A stretch of DNA of 33,497 bases. It comes from a virus. Positions 18,201-24,337 of this stretch are shown here, one piece after another. Numbering within the stretch: the stretch's first letter is position 1; each line of letters starts with the position of its first letter. A model generated the notes under the pieces. It saw nothing but the letters and a program-made list of their open reading frames with translations. It was not told the DNA's origin and did not search any database. Position numbers and translations under genes: made by a program. The DNA lies in IMG/VR virus record IMGVR_UViG_3300020165_000081, positions 1 through 33,497 of that record. The stretch is one strand, 5' to 3'.

Positions 18201-19172
18201 GGATCTTATAACCATGGAAAACATAGAGTTACTAAATTTACATCATATGATGCTAGAATTGATATGTATAGTTACGAAACAGGATCTTCCTTTATTTCTT
18301 CAAGCGGTGAATTTGCAAAAATGAATTTTTCAGCAAGCATAACTGAGGTTTCGGATAGACAAACAGGGTTATCAATCTGGCAAAAATTAAAGCAAAGTGG
18401 GGAATATTCTAATGTTACGATGTCTTTTGGTGATTTTAATTATAATGAAGCATTACAACCTGTAATAAGTGGTTCTAGAATTAGAGGCAATAATCAAAAA
18501 TTAATGAAATTCTATTCAAGCTCTTTTGATGTGTCACTTACATCTCCTGATGAGGCTATTGTAAGTTCTTCACGAGATATATTTTACTCATCTTCTTTTC
18601 ATCATGTAGATATTGATAACCTAGCCTTTGAGAGTCAAGCTTTAACTAATCTATATTATGATGGATGTAAACAAACAATAAAAACAACAACGGATAGATT
18701 GCCGCCGGTTCAGTTTAGATTAACATCCCCAACAAAGCTTGTCAAAAAAGATGTTGGTGATTCTACATTAGATACGGGTGAAGGAAAAGTTGCTAAATTT
18801 AAAACTAAAAATAAGAAGGTAAAGGGTGGTAAGAGTAAAGCTGATGATATAGCTAAGAAAGCTGTTTCTAAAGATGACGCAGTTCAAAAAGCTGTTGATA
18901 TGAAGGGTGGTCCTTTAACAAAGGAAGAATCTGAAAAGGTTATTGGGGCATATGAAAAGGAGTCAGGAACTAAACCAACAACCAGCAAAGGTGGTTATGG
19001 TGGAGGAACTTCTCCTAAAACCTCAGGAAAGGTAGAGCCGGCTGGTAATAAGGATTATTCAGGAAAATCCGGAGTAGATAATGAGGGTGGTGGAAAGGAA
19101 ACCAAAAAAGGTACAGGCGGTACAAAAGGTGGTGATGAAGATAAAGGTGGAAGCAAAGGTGGAGGAAAGTAA
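12276..19172 (+). CDS. 2298-aa multidomain baseplate/tail protein (gp7 / tail-protein-I-like core)
   Basis: The largest complete gene here. The first ~190 residues look like a compact virion-attachment domain. Residues ~285-450 and ~910-1060 hold jelly-roll-like segments (NPGFEDIEID; WKWDGG), possibly carbohydrate-binding. Residues ~1477-1515 contain NNMPYFLKNKGTIRAIKGL and SAYGIPSTILRVKEYGG. This is the KGT..A+K.L...YGI pattern of tail protein I/gp7-like wedge proteins. Residues ~1527-1755 resemble a LamG/concanavalin-like domain (SLDFRSSQYIQT, PDTIEFRFK, DNEFHSVMVRR, LRYSFDD). The last ~130 residues are Lys/Gly/Ser-rich and disordered, ending GGDEDKGGSKGGGK. T4 gp7 has 1032 aa, so the extra length is probably inserted binding modules. 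It would be a peripheral wedge or fibre-bearing protein. Confidence 0.65.
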   Translation: MSSQLKTEDKDKIINGIIKKVGDKPYENGYWGEQPLRDIVLVELYDQSNNLIDYKSLSFEESMIVIDDEYIQLKPGLHLQSFGFNSGTFNFKYRFLRNLAGNDKPVLLFAGEAGSTMENTVYPLLEQSNYDNLFIAEDGKIFTSSQRTQQLFLTNYMYDIDKISESRKEVRLKAKNIDDFAELFNFERVPGYRYVDDFVKLQESVKKDIIETPIEFIGQEVTDFTNAGPTDPPTITYVYNTSNTIQITPQENGLVFTPNMVGGTIEIPNFFFNGNITEFVKTQTNIFNNPGFEDIEIDTNTGQPAIINAGWDSSIHNDTIKINNWTSGFNSFDNGEFAGSTGIGYHAKFVRNEGKSGGNCIKFIDQNQVYIDYDSWPSTNGHRELSVKQQMLELQSLGAGVGDEINVSFDMKSTVAGKGVEIEIQYPNDIFVEEVPSSPPPGYYDPNNPGPTEEIPDAPPNGYIANTDSNATNVEAKPPQYAANIMSTYGLPSFNGQIGDDTEELWNGAGAWKITDVLSSPTRYVWSPNLGVNYTQAGTLSTAQDWIWNVSGPDGAWGENNPSSPEALAGTVNSGEFPTAVNGSPYQFFGQGSPKFSRDISPGENTGWQTGTVVGSNGLILLKDDLIWELDEPEYTTNASKVTLHKFADYFPGTLTFIMPNGKTLYEDIFENGYIQSITRTKETGGGSGNMGIRDNWYVVFYSDGSGEFNQNKGFLAKKGEDVIGSGYGDNVGVKVMAEIDGNFNNVVNENGGKFETLFARRTSGTYANKWQHYFSVPGSGIIFRMTDGDGDFFELAQGGEFFDDLSDNSFANAFGGGELPGEWDVAFSKNRSSGHWSTYRCIIGDSVYNMKSPANEGISETLNIGAFAYGAGQFGTDGEEITFGSRNPAAANFGIIDDTTDSGFKEDGEGNRIEPLYDDGSSEFNFPTATLLDGFLSPAGQWKWDGGLAEWITLEGAPTYNYESTTLQVYSTAAGQWGAYSVTMDLPDNWDVTAPWYIKFNGHNAYNEQAGTGYGIVWVDNVFADFTLVNETTTTPTYKNFTAQIDSITSNGTIATLNRNIEQAALALSEENPTVIDYVTGDNPGTFDSFSVSYLVYNPYDLRTYLKMGNRLFLTTNFKKDVISNGYPYSVVYKLYEPLPNDIERLDEVTVVKEMMNPIDESVEIVEFVDNDVPTTVLKSPDIMNVESPIQRRTINYKNQTDILSSDAFISDEIKNEFLSQSMDSAEINVDHSDFKNFVNFSSAEKRISNFKYKLELIESYKITSASYIGVSGSADDLSLQHNNIKEVKNNFDPFEKYMYFQSSSYISSSIGVFHDNAWPKTGGSGAVNDDYILAHTTSSLATTWYNNQIPSASLYDTENLNKLSNILPNHIKIDSQNQTYLTMTDMMGHHFDNIWVYIKAMGDTYDRREKLNEGISKDLLMSVGKSLGWQLNDGKDTVSLARYALGKEVTGSAFSNYSSISERDASREVWSRIINNMPYFLKNKGTIRAIKGLISAYGIPSTILRVKEYGGPDLPDDATPQFEIKRKFTKSLDFRSSQYIQTIWSDDSSTNRKPDTIEFRFKSPTSRNQVLVEKTSTETNNVSSSFYINLKDNGSTDDYGFVAFQISGSDGMKEISSSNFPVYDNEFHSVMVRRVSGSDNRNVSQSFELSVGKYDASRSKIHLYSTSTLHTDIVASSSYNQNWENDGTISIGGTGTVGGYIQFSGSLMEYRHWTEVLNTGSFKNHIGNPKAFDGNTISSSYNNLVLRYSFDDNKDLSTDTDGIRDVSANTTNAYSGSHHNFTGNLFKNVTDETKTNIPSIGGLRRVTNKVRIEENKMFPLANLSRVNRATISAYDTAPTDSNKVGVFFAPTDVINNDIIESVANLNFDQYLGDPRDLQKLSYRGLKNISDKYWQKYTSPNNFWDYIRLIKYYDQSLFPQVRKMIPARAKPNLGILIEPNIFERPKTIIGKTPTFTEHHYSSSIDVSTDFIVITGSYNHGKHRVTKFTSYDARIDMYSYETGSSFISSSGEFAKMNFSASITEVSDRQTGLSIWQKLKQSGEYSNVTMSFGDFNYNEALQPVISGSRIRGNNQKLMKFYSSSFDVSLTSPDEAIVSSSRDIFYSSSFHHVDIDNLAFESQALTNLYYDGCKQTIKTTTDRLPPVQFRLTSPTKLVKKDVGDSTLDTGEGKVAKFKTKNKKVKGGKSKADDIAKKAVSKDDAVQKAVDMKGGPLTKEESEKVIGAYEKESGTKPTTSKGGYGGGTSPKTSGKVEPAGNKDYSGKSGVDNEGGGKETKKGTGGTKGGDEDKGGSKGGGK

Positions 19173-19187
19173 GAATATTTTAATAAA

Positions 19188-19223
19188 AATTTGATTATTC
19201 TATATTTATATATGAATCAAATT
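19188..19223. repeat. 9-bp inverted repeat around the late motif
   Basis: AATTTGATT (19188-19196) and AATCAAATT (19215-19223) are perfect inverted arms around an 18-nt centre holding ATATTTATATATG. It could form a hairpin or be an operator. It lies between the giant gene's stop (19172) and the ATG at 19258. There is no T-tract after it, so a terminator role is not supported. Confidence 0.55.
19202..19214 (+). promoter_or_regulatory. ATATTTATATATG motif, candidate late-promoter element
   Basis: An exact 13-nt copy of the motif at 5611-5623, 43 nt before the ATG at 19258. The gap from 19173 to 19257 is one of the few non-coding stretches in the virion block. The motif sits in the loop of a 9-bp inverted repeat (19188-19223). 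Confidence 0.4.
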
Positions 19224-19257
19224 ATAAAATCCAAACATATAAATTAGGAGTTATCTT

Positions 19258-19944
19258 ATGGGATTTCTAAATAACACAACAGTAACCGTTGATGCTATTT
19301 TGACTAAAAAGGGTCGAGAGTTATTAGCACAGGGTACTAACGCATTTAATATAACAAAATTTGCACTAGCTGATGATGAAATAGATTATAGATTGTATGA
19401 TACATCACATCCAAATGGTACTGATTTTTATGGGGCAGTTTTAGAAAATATGCCTTTATTAGAAGCTTTTCCTGATGAAAATCATATTATGAGATACAAA
19501 TTAATTACTCTTCCGAAGAGTACACAAAAAATGCCTGTTCTTACAGTGCAGCCGGAATCGGTAACTTTTTCAGCAGGTGGTGGATTGAATCAACCAAGTG
19601 TTACGATAAACCCAACAACTGCTAATATATCGGATACATCTTATACATTTATATTACATAATCAAAGTGTTGCAACGATGACTGTAGCTACACCAGCTGG
19701 TGGTGGTGGAAGCACAGGTGCTACAACACCATTCTTTTTAGGTGAGGATGATGTTCCAAATAGTAAAACATTAGTAGCTGCAAGTGTTAGTGTCGGAGTA
19801 ATTCCATTAGCGGCTAGTGCTACAAGCACAGGAGCTGCCACATCATTAACCATAGTAGGAAATGATACAGGTGCTACGATATCCATAACAGTAACAAACA
19901 ATGTAGTTCTTACAGGATCTTCCGGTGCTGGAAGTAATTTTTAG
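19258..19944 (+). CDS. conserved virion protein with Ig/BACON-like tail
   Basis: The 228-aa protein begins MGFLNNTTVTVDAILTKKGR and continues with KFALADDEIDYRLYDTSHPNG, a combination I recall as conserved in structural proteins of marine T4-like phages, though without a known function. From about residue 94 (VLTVQPESVTFSAGGG) a second, strand-rich domain looks like an Ig/BACON-type domain (TINPTTANISDTSYTF). A Gly-rich linker (AGGGGSTGA, about 146-154) and a Ser/Thr/Ala-rich end follow. Ig-like domains on phages often bind surface glycans. GGAG lies 7 nt before the ATG, and the next gene follows after 12 nt. It may start a new transcript from the motif at 19202. Confidence 0.75.
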   Translation: MGFLNNTTVTVDAILTKKGRELLAQGTNAFNITKFALADDEIDYRLYDTSHPNGTDFYGAVLENMPLLEAFPDENHIMRYKLITLPKSTQKMPVLTVQPESVTFSAGGGLNQPSVTINPTTANISDTSYTFILHNQSVATMTVATPAGGGGSTGATTPFFLGEDDVPNSKTLVAASVSVGVIPLAASATSTGAATSLTIVGNDTGATISITVTNNVVLTGSSGAGSNF

Positions 19945-19956
19945 GAGTAAAATAAT

Positions 19957-21084
19957 ATGGCAATATATAAGCAATTTAACATAGTAGGTCCTGAAAGTCC
20001 GGAATCTAGTGATGTAATAACTAATGTAAAGGATGTAGTCTCATCCGGTATGTGGGCTGATGGAGCTGCTACCTTGACTACCTTTTTTACATCATCGGTA
20101 CAATCTGCTAGTACAGCAGCTCATTACTTAGATGTATATGCTACTAATCCAGCTAGCGATGCGAATGCTAAACCACAATTTTCAGTAACATATGCTCACT
20201 TTTTTGGAAGTGGTTCTCTTGGAACAAAAGGATCAACTGGAAATAGAGCTTCTGCTACTATGTACAGACAACTATCGCAAACTTTATTAGGTCCTAACGA
20301 AGATAGATTTACTTTTGCGGGAAGCGGACCTCACATCACTCCGGATTATGTATATGCTATATCGATAGCTAGACAACAACTTCGTGAAAAAATGGATCCA
20401 GGTAATTGGGAACTACATCTTAGTGGTAGTTTAATTTCATCTTTGGGTGATAATCCTGGTCCTAGTAAGTTTTTAAAATTAATTGACGACAGTGACTCAA
20501 CAACCGATGCAAAGGTGAATCAAGGTGGTAGAGTATTTAATATTGTTAGTGGTTCTATACAAAGTGGGCAGTCTAATATAAAAACAACAGCTGCTTCTCA
20601 GCCAGGTGCTGCTTTTGGATTATTTTATCCTGATTTAGGTATCTTAGTTTTTAACGGACCTATAATGGATGCATCAGCTTCTTTACATCATGGATCAGAT
20701 CAAGGTGCTGCAGCTAATAGAAATGCTAAAAATACAACTTTAACCTCTAATTTAGAGGGAGGTAATACGGGTAAGTTTTTTGGTGCTATAACCGGATCAT
20801 TTAGCCCTTACTTTGCTGCTCGTAGAGAAGAGGTAATTACTTCACAACATTATTTCTGTAGAATACCGAATAAACAATTTAACTTTAGTTCAAATCCATC
20901 CTTTGCTACGTCATCAGATGGCTCTTTTACTCAACCGACTTTCTTTAAAAATCCAAAAACATTTATAACACAAGTTGGATTGTATAATGATGGTGGGGAA
21001 TTGTTAGCAATCGCTAAATTAAGCAAACCTCTATTAAAAAATTATTCAAGAGAAGCTATTATCAAAGTCAAATTAGACTTTTAA
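19957..21084 (+). CDS. virion protein, first of two paralogues
   Basis: The 375-aa strand-rich protein has no signal peptide or catalytic motif. It shares a plan with the next gene: an I.+....E++.P segment (SIARQQLREKMDPGNWELHL), a FNIVSGS strand, YPDLGILVFNG, then HYFCRIPNKQFNFSSNPSF and a C-terminal FITQVGLYNDGGELLAIAKL followed by KV.LDF. This common core suggests tandem duplication and a role as a repeated tail, fibre or baseplate component. AGGAG lies 9 nt before the ATG. Confidence 0.75.
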   Translation: MAIYKQFNIVGPESPESSDVITNVKDVVSSGMWADGAATLTTFFTSSVQSASTAAHYLDVYATNPASDANAKPQFSVTYAHFFGSGSLGTKGSTGNRASATMYRQLSQTLLGPNEDRFTFAGSGPHITPDYVYAISIARQQLREKMDPGNWELHLSGSLISSLGDNPGPSKFLKLIDDSDSTTDAKVNQGGRVFNIVSGSIQSGQSNIKTTAASQPGAAFGLFYPDLGILVFNGPIMDASASLHHGSDQGAAANRNAKNTTLTSNLEGGNTGKFFGAITGSFSPYFAARREEVITSQHYFCRIPNKQFNFSSNPSFATSSDGSFTQPTFFKNPKTFITQVGLYNDGGELLAIAKLSKPLLKNYSREAIIKVKLDF

Positions 21085-21102
21085 CTTTGGGAGATAAAGG
21101 TC

Positions 21103-22206
21103 ATGTTTAAAAGGCTAGACCCAAGTGATGTAGATAAAACACCCTTTAAGGTATATAAGGAGTTTACTGTTACTAATGAGGATAGCGGTAGCGGAATCTA
21201 TAACTTTAGAGCGGTAAGCGGAAGTCATCGAAATTATAACCCCGTAAATGACGCATCAAGCGTTTATCCATCCGCTAGCTTTTTTCATAGACCTGCATGG
21301 TTTCTATTAAATCACAGATATTACAGACAAGCAGGATCGGCTGATGAAAGACCACCTATTTCGCAAGAACCAAAAAATACCTCAGAAGCTGGAGGTCCGT
21401 TAGCTAATGCCGGAAGATCTGATACGAGAGGTCAGACAAGCGGCGGTTCAATGAACACCAATGCTCCGGTAAATCCTTATAATAATTTTGCTTCTAATTC
21501 ACCAAACCAATACAGAAATCTACATGCATCAGCATCTGTGATATCGGTTTCTAAAGATATGTATGGTGAGAGAATAAAACCAAAATCTATACAGATAAAG
21601 GATGATAGCACTTCTACCACTGTAAATATAGTGGATGATGGTAATGGTAATTTGTATGATAGCGAATTATCATCAAGCTTTGCTCAGTTTGCTGCTGGTA
21701 ATTTTGAAGATGTTATGAAATCAACCGGAAGCTTTGCTGGAAACGTGTTTTATGAACAAGGTATATTAGTATTTACAAATACGGGTTCAAAATTTATTGA
21801 TGTGGGAACGGGTGTATCTTCTGATGGTTATGCATTAACATATAAAGCGCAGGTTACGATAAACGAATATTCATACTTTTGTGTTATAGGAGAAAATGAA
21901 TATAATGCTACCACAAACATATCAGCTACATTTGAAAAGAGTGGAAGCATAACTGTTTCTGGTTCTGATGCTTGGAGGTTTTTTCCTCCAGGTGATGCTT
22001 TATATCAATCAGGTTCATATAAACATTACTACCAACAAGCATCCCAATATGAAGATTTTGTAAATGATGCTGATTTTTCTCCCTATGTGACTAAGGTTGG
22101 ATTGTATAACGATTTTAATGAATTATTAGCTGTAGGTCAGTTATCATCTCCTATTAAAAATGATAAAGATTTAGCATTAGGATTTGTAGTGAGGTTTGAC
22201 GCATAA
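21103..22206 (+). CDS. virion protein, second of two paralogues
   Basis: The 367-aa protein is homologous by eye to the preceding one. MYGERIKPKSIQIKDDS matches its E++.P strand, FYEQGILVFTN matches YPDLGILVFNG, YSYFCVIGENEYNATTNIS matches HYFCRIPNKQFNFSSNPS, and the final YVTKVGLYNDFNELLAVGQL with VRFDA matches its end. The N-terminal ~120 residues differ and include a Gly/Asn/Pro-rich stretch (NTNAPVNPYNNFASNSPNQY). The C-terminal module may be the part inserted into the virion, with the N-terminus exposed, but that is inference. GGGAG lies 9 nt before the ATG, and the stop overlaps the metallopeptidase start by 1 nt. Confidence 0.75.
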   Translation: MFKRLDPSDVDKTPFKVYKEFTVTNEDSGSGIYNFRAVSGSHRNYNPVNDASSVYPSASFFHRPAWFLLNHRYYRQAGSADERPPISQEPKNTSEAGGPLANAGRSDTRGQTSGGSMNTNAPVNPYNNFASNSPNQYRNLHASASVISVSKDMYGERIKPKSIQIKDDSTSTTVNIVDDGNGNLYDSELSSSFAQFAAGNFEDVMKSTGSFAGNVFYEQGILVFTNTGSKFIDVGTGVSSDGYALTYKAQVTINEYSYFCVIGENEYNATTNISATFEKSGSITVSGSDAWRFFPPGDALYQSGSYKHYYQQASQYEDFVNDADFSPYVTKVGLYNDFNELLAVGQLSSPIKNDKDLALGFVVRFDA

Positions 22207-22706
22207 TGGGTAAGTTTAAAAAGATGATGGAATCTACTACTACAGGTGGTTCACCTGGTCCTAAGGGTTATACTGCTTTCTTAAAGGAGCCGGATGAATG
22301 GGAAGGTAAGAAAAAAAGTCTAGCTTCCTTTTATAAAAAAGCTATGGGTTATTTGTTGGTTGAAAGAGTTGATTATTATGAGATTGCTTTTAATTTGGTT
22401 AGAAAATATAAATTAAATTCTAAGATTCAGATGGGCAGCGGTAAAAACTTTGGAGAGTATATTCCTGAAAAGGATATCATAACACTAAGACCATCTTATA
22501 AAACCTACAAAGAGTTTTTACTAACCATACTGCATGAAATTAAACATGCATTGGATGCTAAAAGATTAGGTAAAAGAAAATTTATGAAAAAGTATACACA
22601 AGCAGGAACAATGGCTCAATATCAAGGACTTGATCCTCACGATGATAATAAATGGGAAGAAAGCGCTGAAAGGTGGGCTGAAAAAGAAATAAAAAAATAT
22701 ATTTGA
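22206..22706 (+). CDS. HExxH zinc metallopeptidase-like protein
   Basis: The 166-aa protein has LLTILHEIKHALDAKRLG with the HExxH motif (H110, E111, H114) and, about 38 residues on, WEESAERWAEKE. This gives a Glu ligand in an ExxAexxA context, as in ImmA/IrrE-like and related gluzincins. The N-terminus is short and basic with no signal peptide. A protein or peptide substrate is likely, for example a virion maturation target, a host repressor or an envelope protein. Its ATG overlaps the previous virion gene's stop (TAATG), so it is made with late structural proteins. That favours a virion-carried or maturation role. It could instead be a catalytically inactive structural homologue. Confidence 0.75.
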   Translation: MGKFKKMMESTTTGGSPGPKGYTAFLKEPDEWEGKKKSLASFYKKAMGYLLVERVDYYEIAFNLVRKYKLNSKIQMGSGKNFGEYIPEKDIITLRPSYKTYKEFLLTILHEIKHALDAKRLGKRKFMKKYTQAGTMAQYQGLDPHDDNKWEESAERWAEKEIKKYI

Positions 22707-22731
22707 ATAACAGGTTTTAACCTTATATATA
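22703..22731 (+). promoter_or_regulatory. probable sigma70-like promoter for the recombination block
   Basis: TTGAAT (22703-22708) and TATATA (22726-22731) are 17 nt apart. The -35 overlaps the metallopeptidase stop. A TATATT at 22728-22733 gives an alternative with a 19-nt spacer. A start near 22738 would produce a ~140-nt leader that includes the AAGTA repeats. The -35 match is moderate, so the call is less sure than that at 112 or 5567. Confidence 0.5.
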
Positions 22732-22736
22732 TTAAC

Positions 22737-22748
22737 AATGTTAACATT
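22737..22748. repeat. 12-bp perfect palindrome AATGTTAACATT
   Basis: The sequence reads the same on both strands and lies just downstream of the predicted -10 (22726-22731), where a repressor would block transcription. The predicted start point falls within it. Nothing else in the window is an identical copy that I noticed. Confidence 0.5.
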
Positions 22749-22817
22749 CAATTCCATTAAAAAATTCTGATAGATTTTTAATAAAATCTTTATGCCTTGA
22801 ATTTTTAATGTGTAATT

Positions 22818-22875
22818 AAGTATTAACAAGTAACAAGTACAAGTATTAATTAACAAGTATTAAGTATTATAAGTA
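22818..22875 (+). repeat. AAGTA / AAGTATTAA repeat cluster in the leader
   Basis: Seven AAGTA units start at 22818, 22828, 22835, 22841, 22855, 22862 and 22871. Three of them extend to AAGTATTAA (22818, 22841, 22855) and several are preceded by AC. The cluster ends 5 nt before the ATG at 22881, which has no Shine-Dalgarno sequence. Possible roles are an iteron-like binding array, a translational operator or an origin element. The sequence alone does not decide. Confidence 0.6.
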
Positions 22876-22880
22876 AAAAT

Positions 22881-23216
22881 ATGAAATCAAGAAGTGCCAA
22901 AAACAAAGGCAAGAGACTTCAAAACAAAGTCAGAGACCTTTTATTAGAATCCTTTACAGACTTAGAGCCCGATGATGTAAAATCAGCAATTATGGGTGAA
23001 TCAGGCGAAGATATTAAATTATCACCAGCGGCTCGAAAACTAATCCCTTATTCATTTGAATGTAAGAATCAAGAAGCATTGAATATATGGGCATCATTAC
23101 AACAAGCAGAAGAAAATAGTGGTGATTACGACCCTGTTCTGATATTTAAAAGAAACAGAACTAAAACTTATGCTGTTATTAACATAGAGAAATTTATAGA
23201 ACTAATAAATGAGTAA
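22881..23216 (+). CDS. PD-(D/E)XK nuclease-like protein, possible Holliday-junction resolvase type
   Basis: The 111-aa protein begins with a basic helix (SAKNKGKRLQNKVRDLLLES) like that of Hjc/VRR-NUC-type enzymes. It continues with GESGEDIKLSP (E43, D44) and FECKN (E60 and K62, the ExK of the fold), and ends with a strand YAVINIEKFIEL. Such nucleases cut branched or flapped DNA. The neighbouring primase and gp47-gp46 fusion suggest recombination-dependent replication. No Shine-Dalgarno is visible before the ATG. The preceding 58 nt hold AAGTA repeats. The end overlaps the primase start by 8 nt. Confidence 0.7.
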   Translation: MKSRSAKNKGKRLQNKVRDLLLESFTDLEPDDVKSAIMGESGEDIKLSPAARKLIPYSFECKNQEALNIWASLQQAEENSGDYDPVLIFKRNRTKTYAVINIEKFIELINE

Positions 23217-24150
23217 TATTGTAAATCTACTGAATAGGGTGATTGGAAACAGAGGCAGACTCTTGAAGAAAGCCAATGAATATATGTATTGGTCTCCGTT
23301 TACCTCACATCACAAACCCAAACTTCAAATAAACATACAAACACAAAAATGGCATTGTTGGATATCAAACCAAGGTGGTCATAAACTATATCAACTATTT
23401 AAAAAATTAAAAGCTAACAAAGAACAATATGATGAGCTTAAAGATATTGTCGGAGAATCCAAATCACTATCATCATTTAAGTCAAAAGTCAAGGAAAAAA
23501 CATTACATTTACCAAAAGAATTTCATCCACTTTGGAATGGGGGAGATAGCATTATTAAACGCCATGCATTAAGTTATATATCTAAGAGGGGTATGGGTAT
23601 GGCTGACATTATCAGATACAATATAGGGTATTGTTCTGAGGGTTTATACACCAATCGTATTATAGTGCCGTCATATGATTGTGAAGGCAATATTAATTAT
23701 TTTGTTGGTAGAGACATTTACAGCGGTGGAATGAAATATAAGAATCCTCCGATATCTAAGGATGTTATTGGATTTGACTTATTTATCAATTGGGATGAGC
23801 CGATTGTATTATGTGAGGGTGTTTTTGATGCGATGGCTATAAAAAGAAATGCCATTCCATTATTTGGTAAAACAATACCTAAAAAATTAATGAAAAAAAT
23901 ATACGAAAAACAGGTTAGAACTATATATATATTATTAGATAGTGATGCTATTAAGGATGCAATAAAATTAACTGATAAGTTAATGAAAAATGGTATCAAT
24001 GTCTATTTTGTAAAGCTTAAAGACGAGGATCCGTCTGATATGGGATTTAAGAAGGTAATCAATCTTATAAAAAAATCAGAGGAAACCTCCTTTTCTGATT
24101 TAATAAGGATGAGATTAAATGGTAAACAAAGAAAATATTTGGAAATTTAA
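23209..24150 (+). CDS. 61: DNA primase (gp61-like) with degenerate zinc ribbon
   Basis: The 313-aa protein (T4 gp61 is about 342 aa) has a TOPRIM core, with E203 in IVLCEGVFDAMAI and the DxD pair D244/D246 in IYILLDSDAIKDA. The N-terminus aligns with the zinc ribbon of T4-type primases (CPFC...CWVC), but here it reads SPFT (29-32) and CWIS (50-53). Three of four Cys are replaced and only C50 remains, so zinc binding is unlikely. The surrounding fold motifs HHKPKLQINI and WHCWISNQGG are kept. It should make primers for lagging-strand synthesis, perhaps with altered template recognition. It overlaps the nuclease gene by 8 nt and the 72-aa ORF by 32 nt. Confidence 0.8.
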   Translation: MSNIVNLLNRVIGNRGRLLKKANEYMYWSPFTSHHKPKLQINIQTQKWHCWISNQGGHKLYQLFKKLKANKEQYDELKDIVGESKSLSSFKSKVKEKTLHLPKEFHPLWNGGDSIIKRHALSYISKRGMGMADIIRYNIGYCSEGLYTNRIIVPSYDCEGNINYFVGRDIYSGGMKYKNPPISKDVIGFDLFINWDEPIVLCEGVFDAMAIKRNAIPLFGKTIPKKLMKKIYEKQVRTIYILLDSDAIKDAIKLTDKLMKNGINVYFVKLKDEDPSDMGFKKVINLIKKSEETSFSDLIRMRLNGKQRKYLEI

Positions 24151-24337
24151 CGATGAAGAATGGAAGGTTCATGTCGATAATATCTCACTCAGCAAAAAAC
24201 TTAGTAGTAGCTTTGGTTTGGTACGCTCTACTATATACTATGAAAATGGTAGATTGGATGAGGAAACGGCTTGGGATTTCATCGTTCCAAATAAACAAAT
24301 AGACAAGGTAAAGAAATTCTTAAAGGATAATACTTGA
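24119..24337 (+). CDS. small protein of unknown function overlapping the primase
   Basis: The 72-aa protein (NIWKFNDEEWKVHVDNISLS near the start) overlaps the primase gene by 32 nt and the SbcD-SbcC gene by 4 nt (TTGA). The overlap and reading through to a TGA that abuts the next start support translation, as does the purine-rich GGATGAGA just before its ATG. It has no recognisable motif, is acidic and mixed in structure, and ends in a lysine-rich helix (KQIDKVKKFLKD). It may be a partner of its neighbours. Confidence 0.6.
   Translation: MVNKENIWKFNDEEWKVHVDNISLSKKLSSSFGLVRSTIYYENGRLDEETAWDFIVPNKQIDKVKKFLKDNT

Noticed and set aside
22712-22723. Intrinsic terminator after the metallopeptidase gene
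   Set aside because: The AGGTT/AACCT hairpin has a 2-nt loop, 5-bp arms and no T-tract.
22566-22856. 96-aa minus-strand ORF spanning the 22707-22880 gap
   Set aside because: Half is antisense to the metallopeptidase. The product is Phe/Ile/Cys-rich low complexity, with its start inside the AAGTA repeats.
22818-22875. CRISPR array
   Set aside because: The repeated units are 5-9 nt with 2-9 nt between them, far too short for repeats and spacers.
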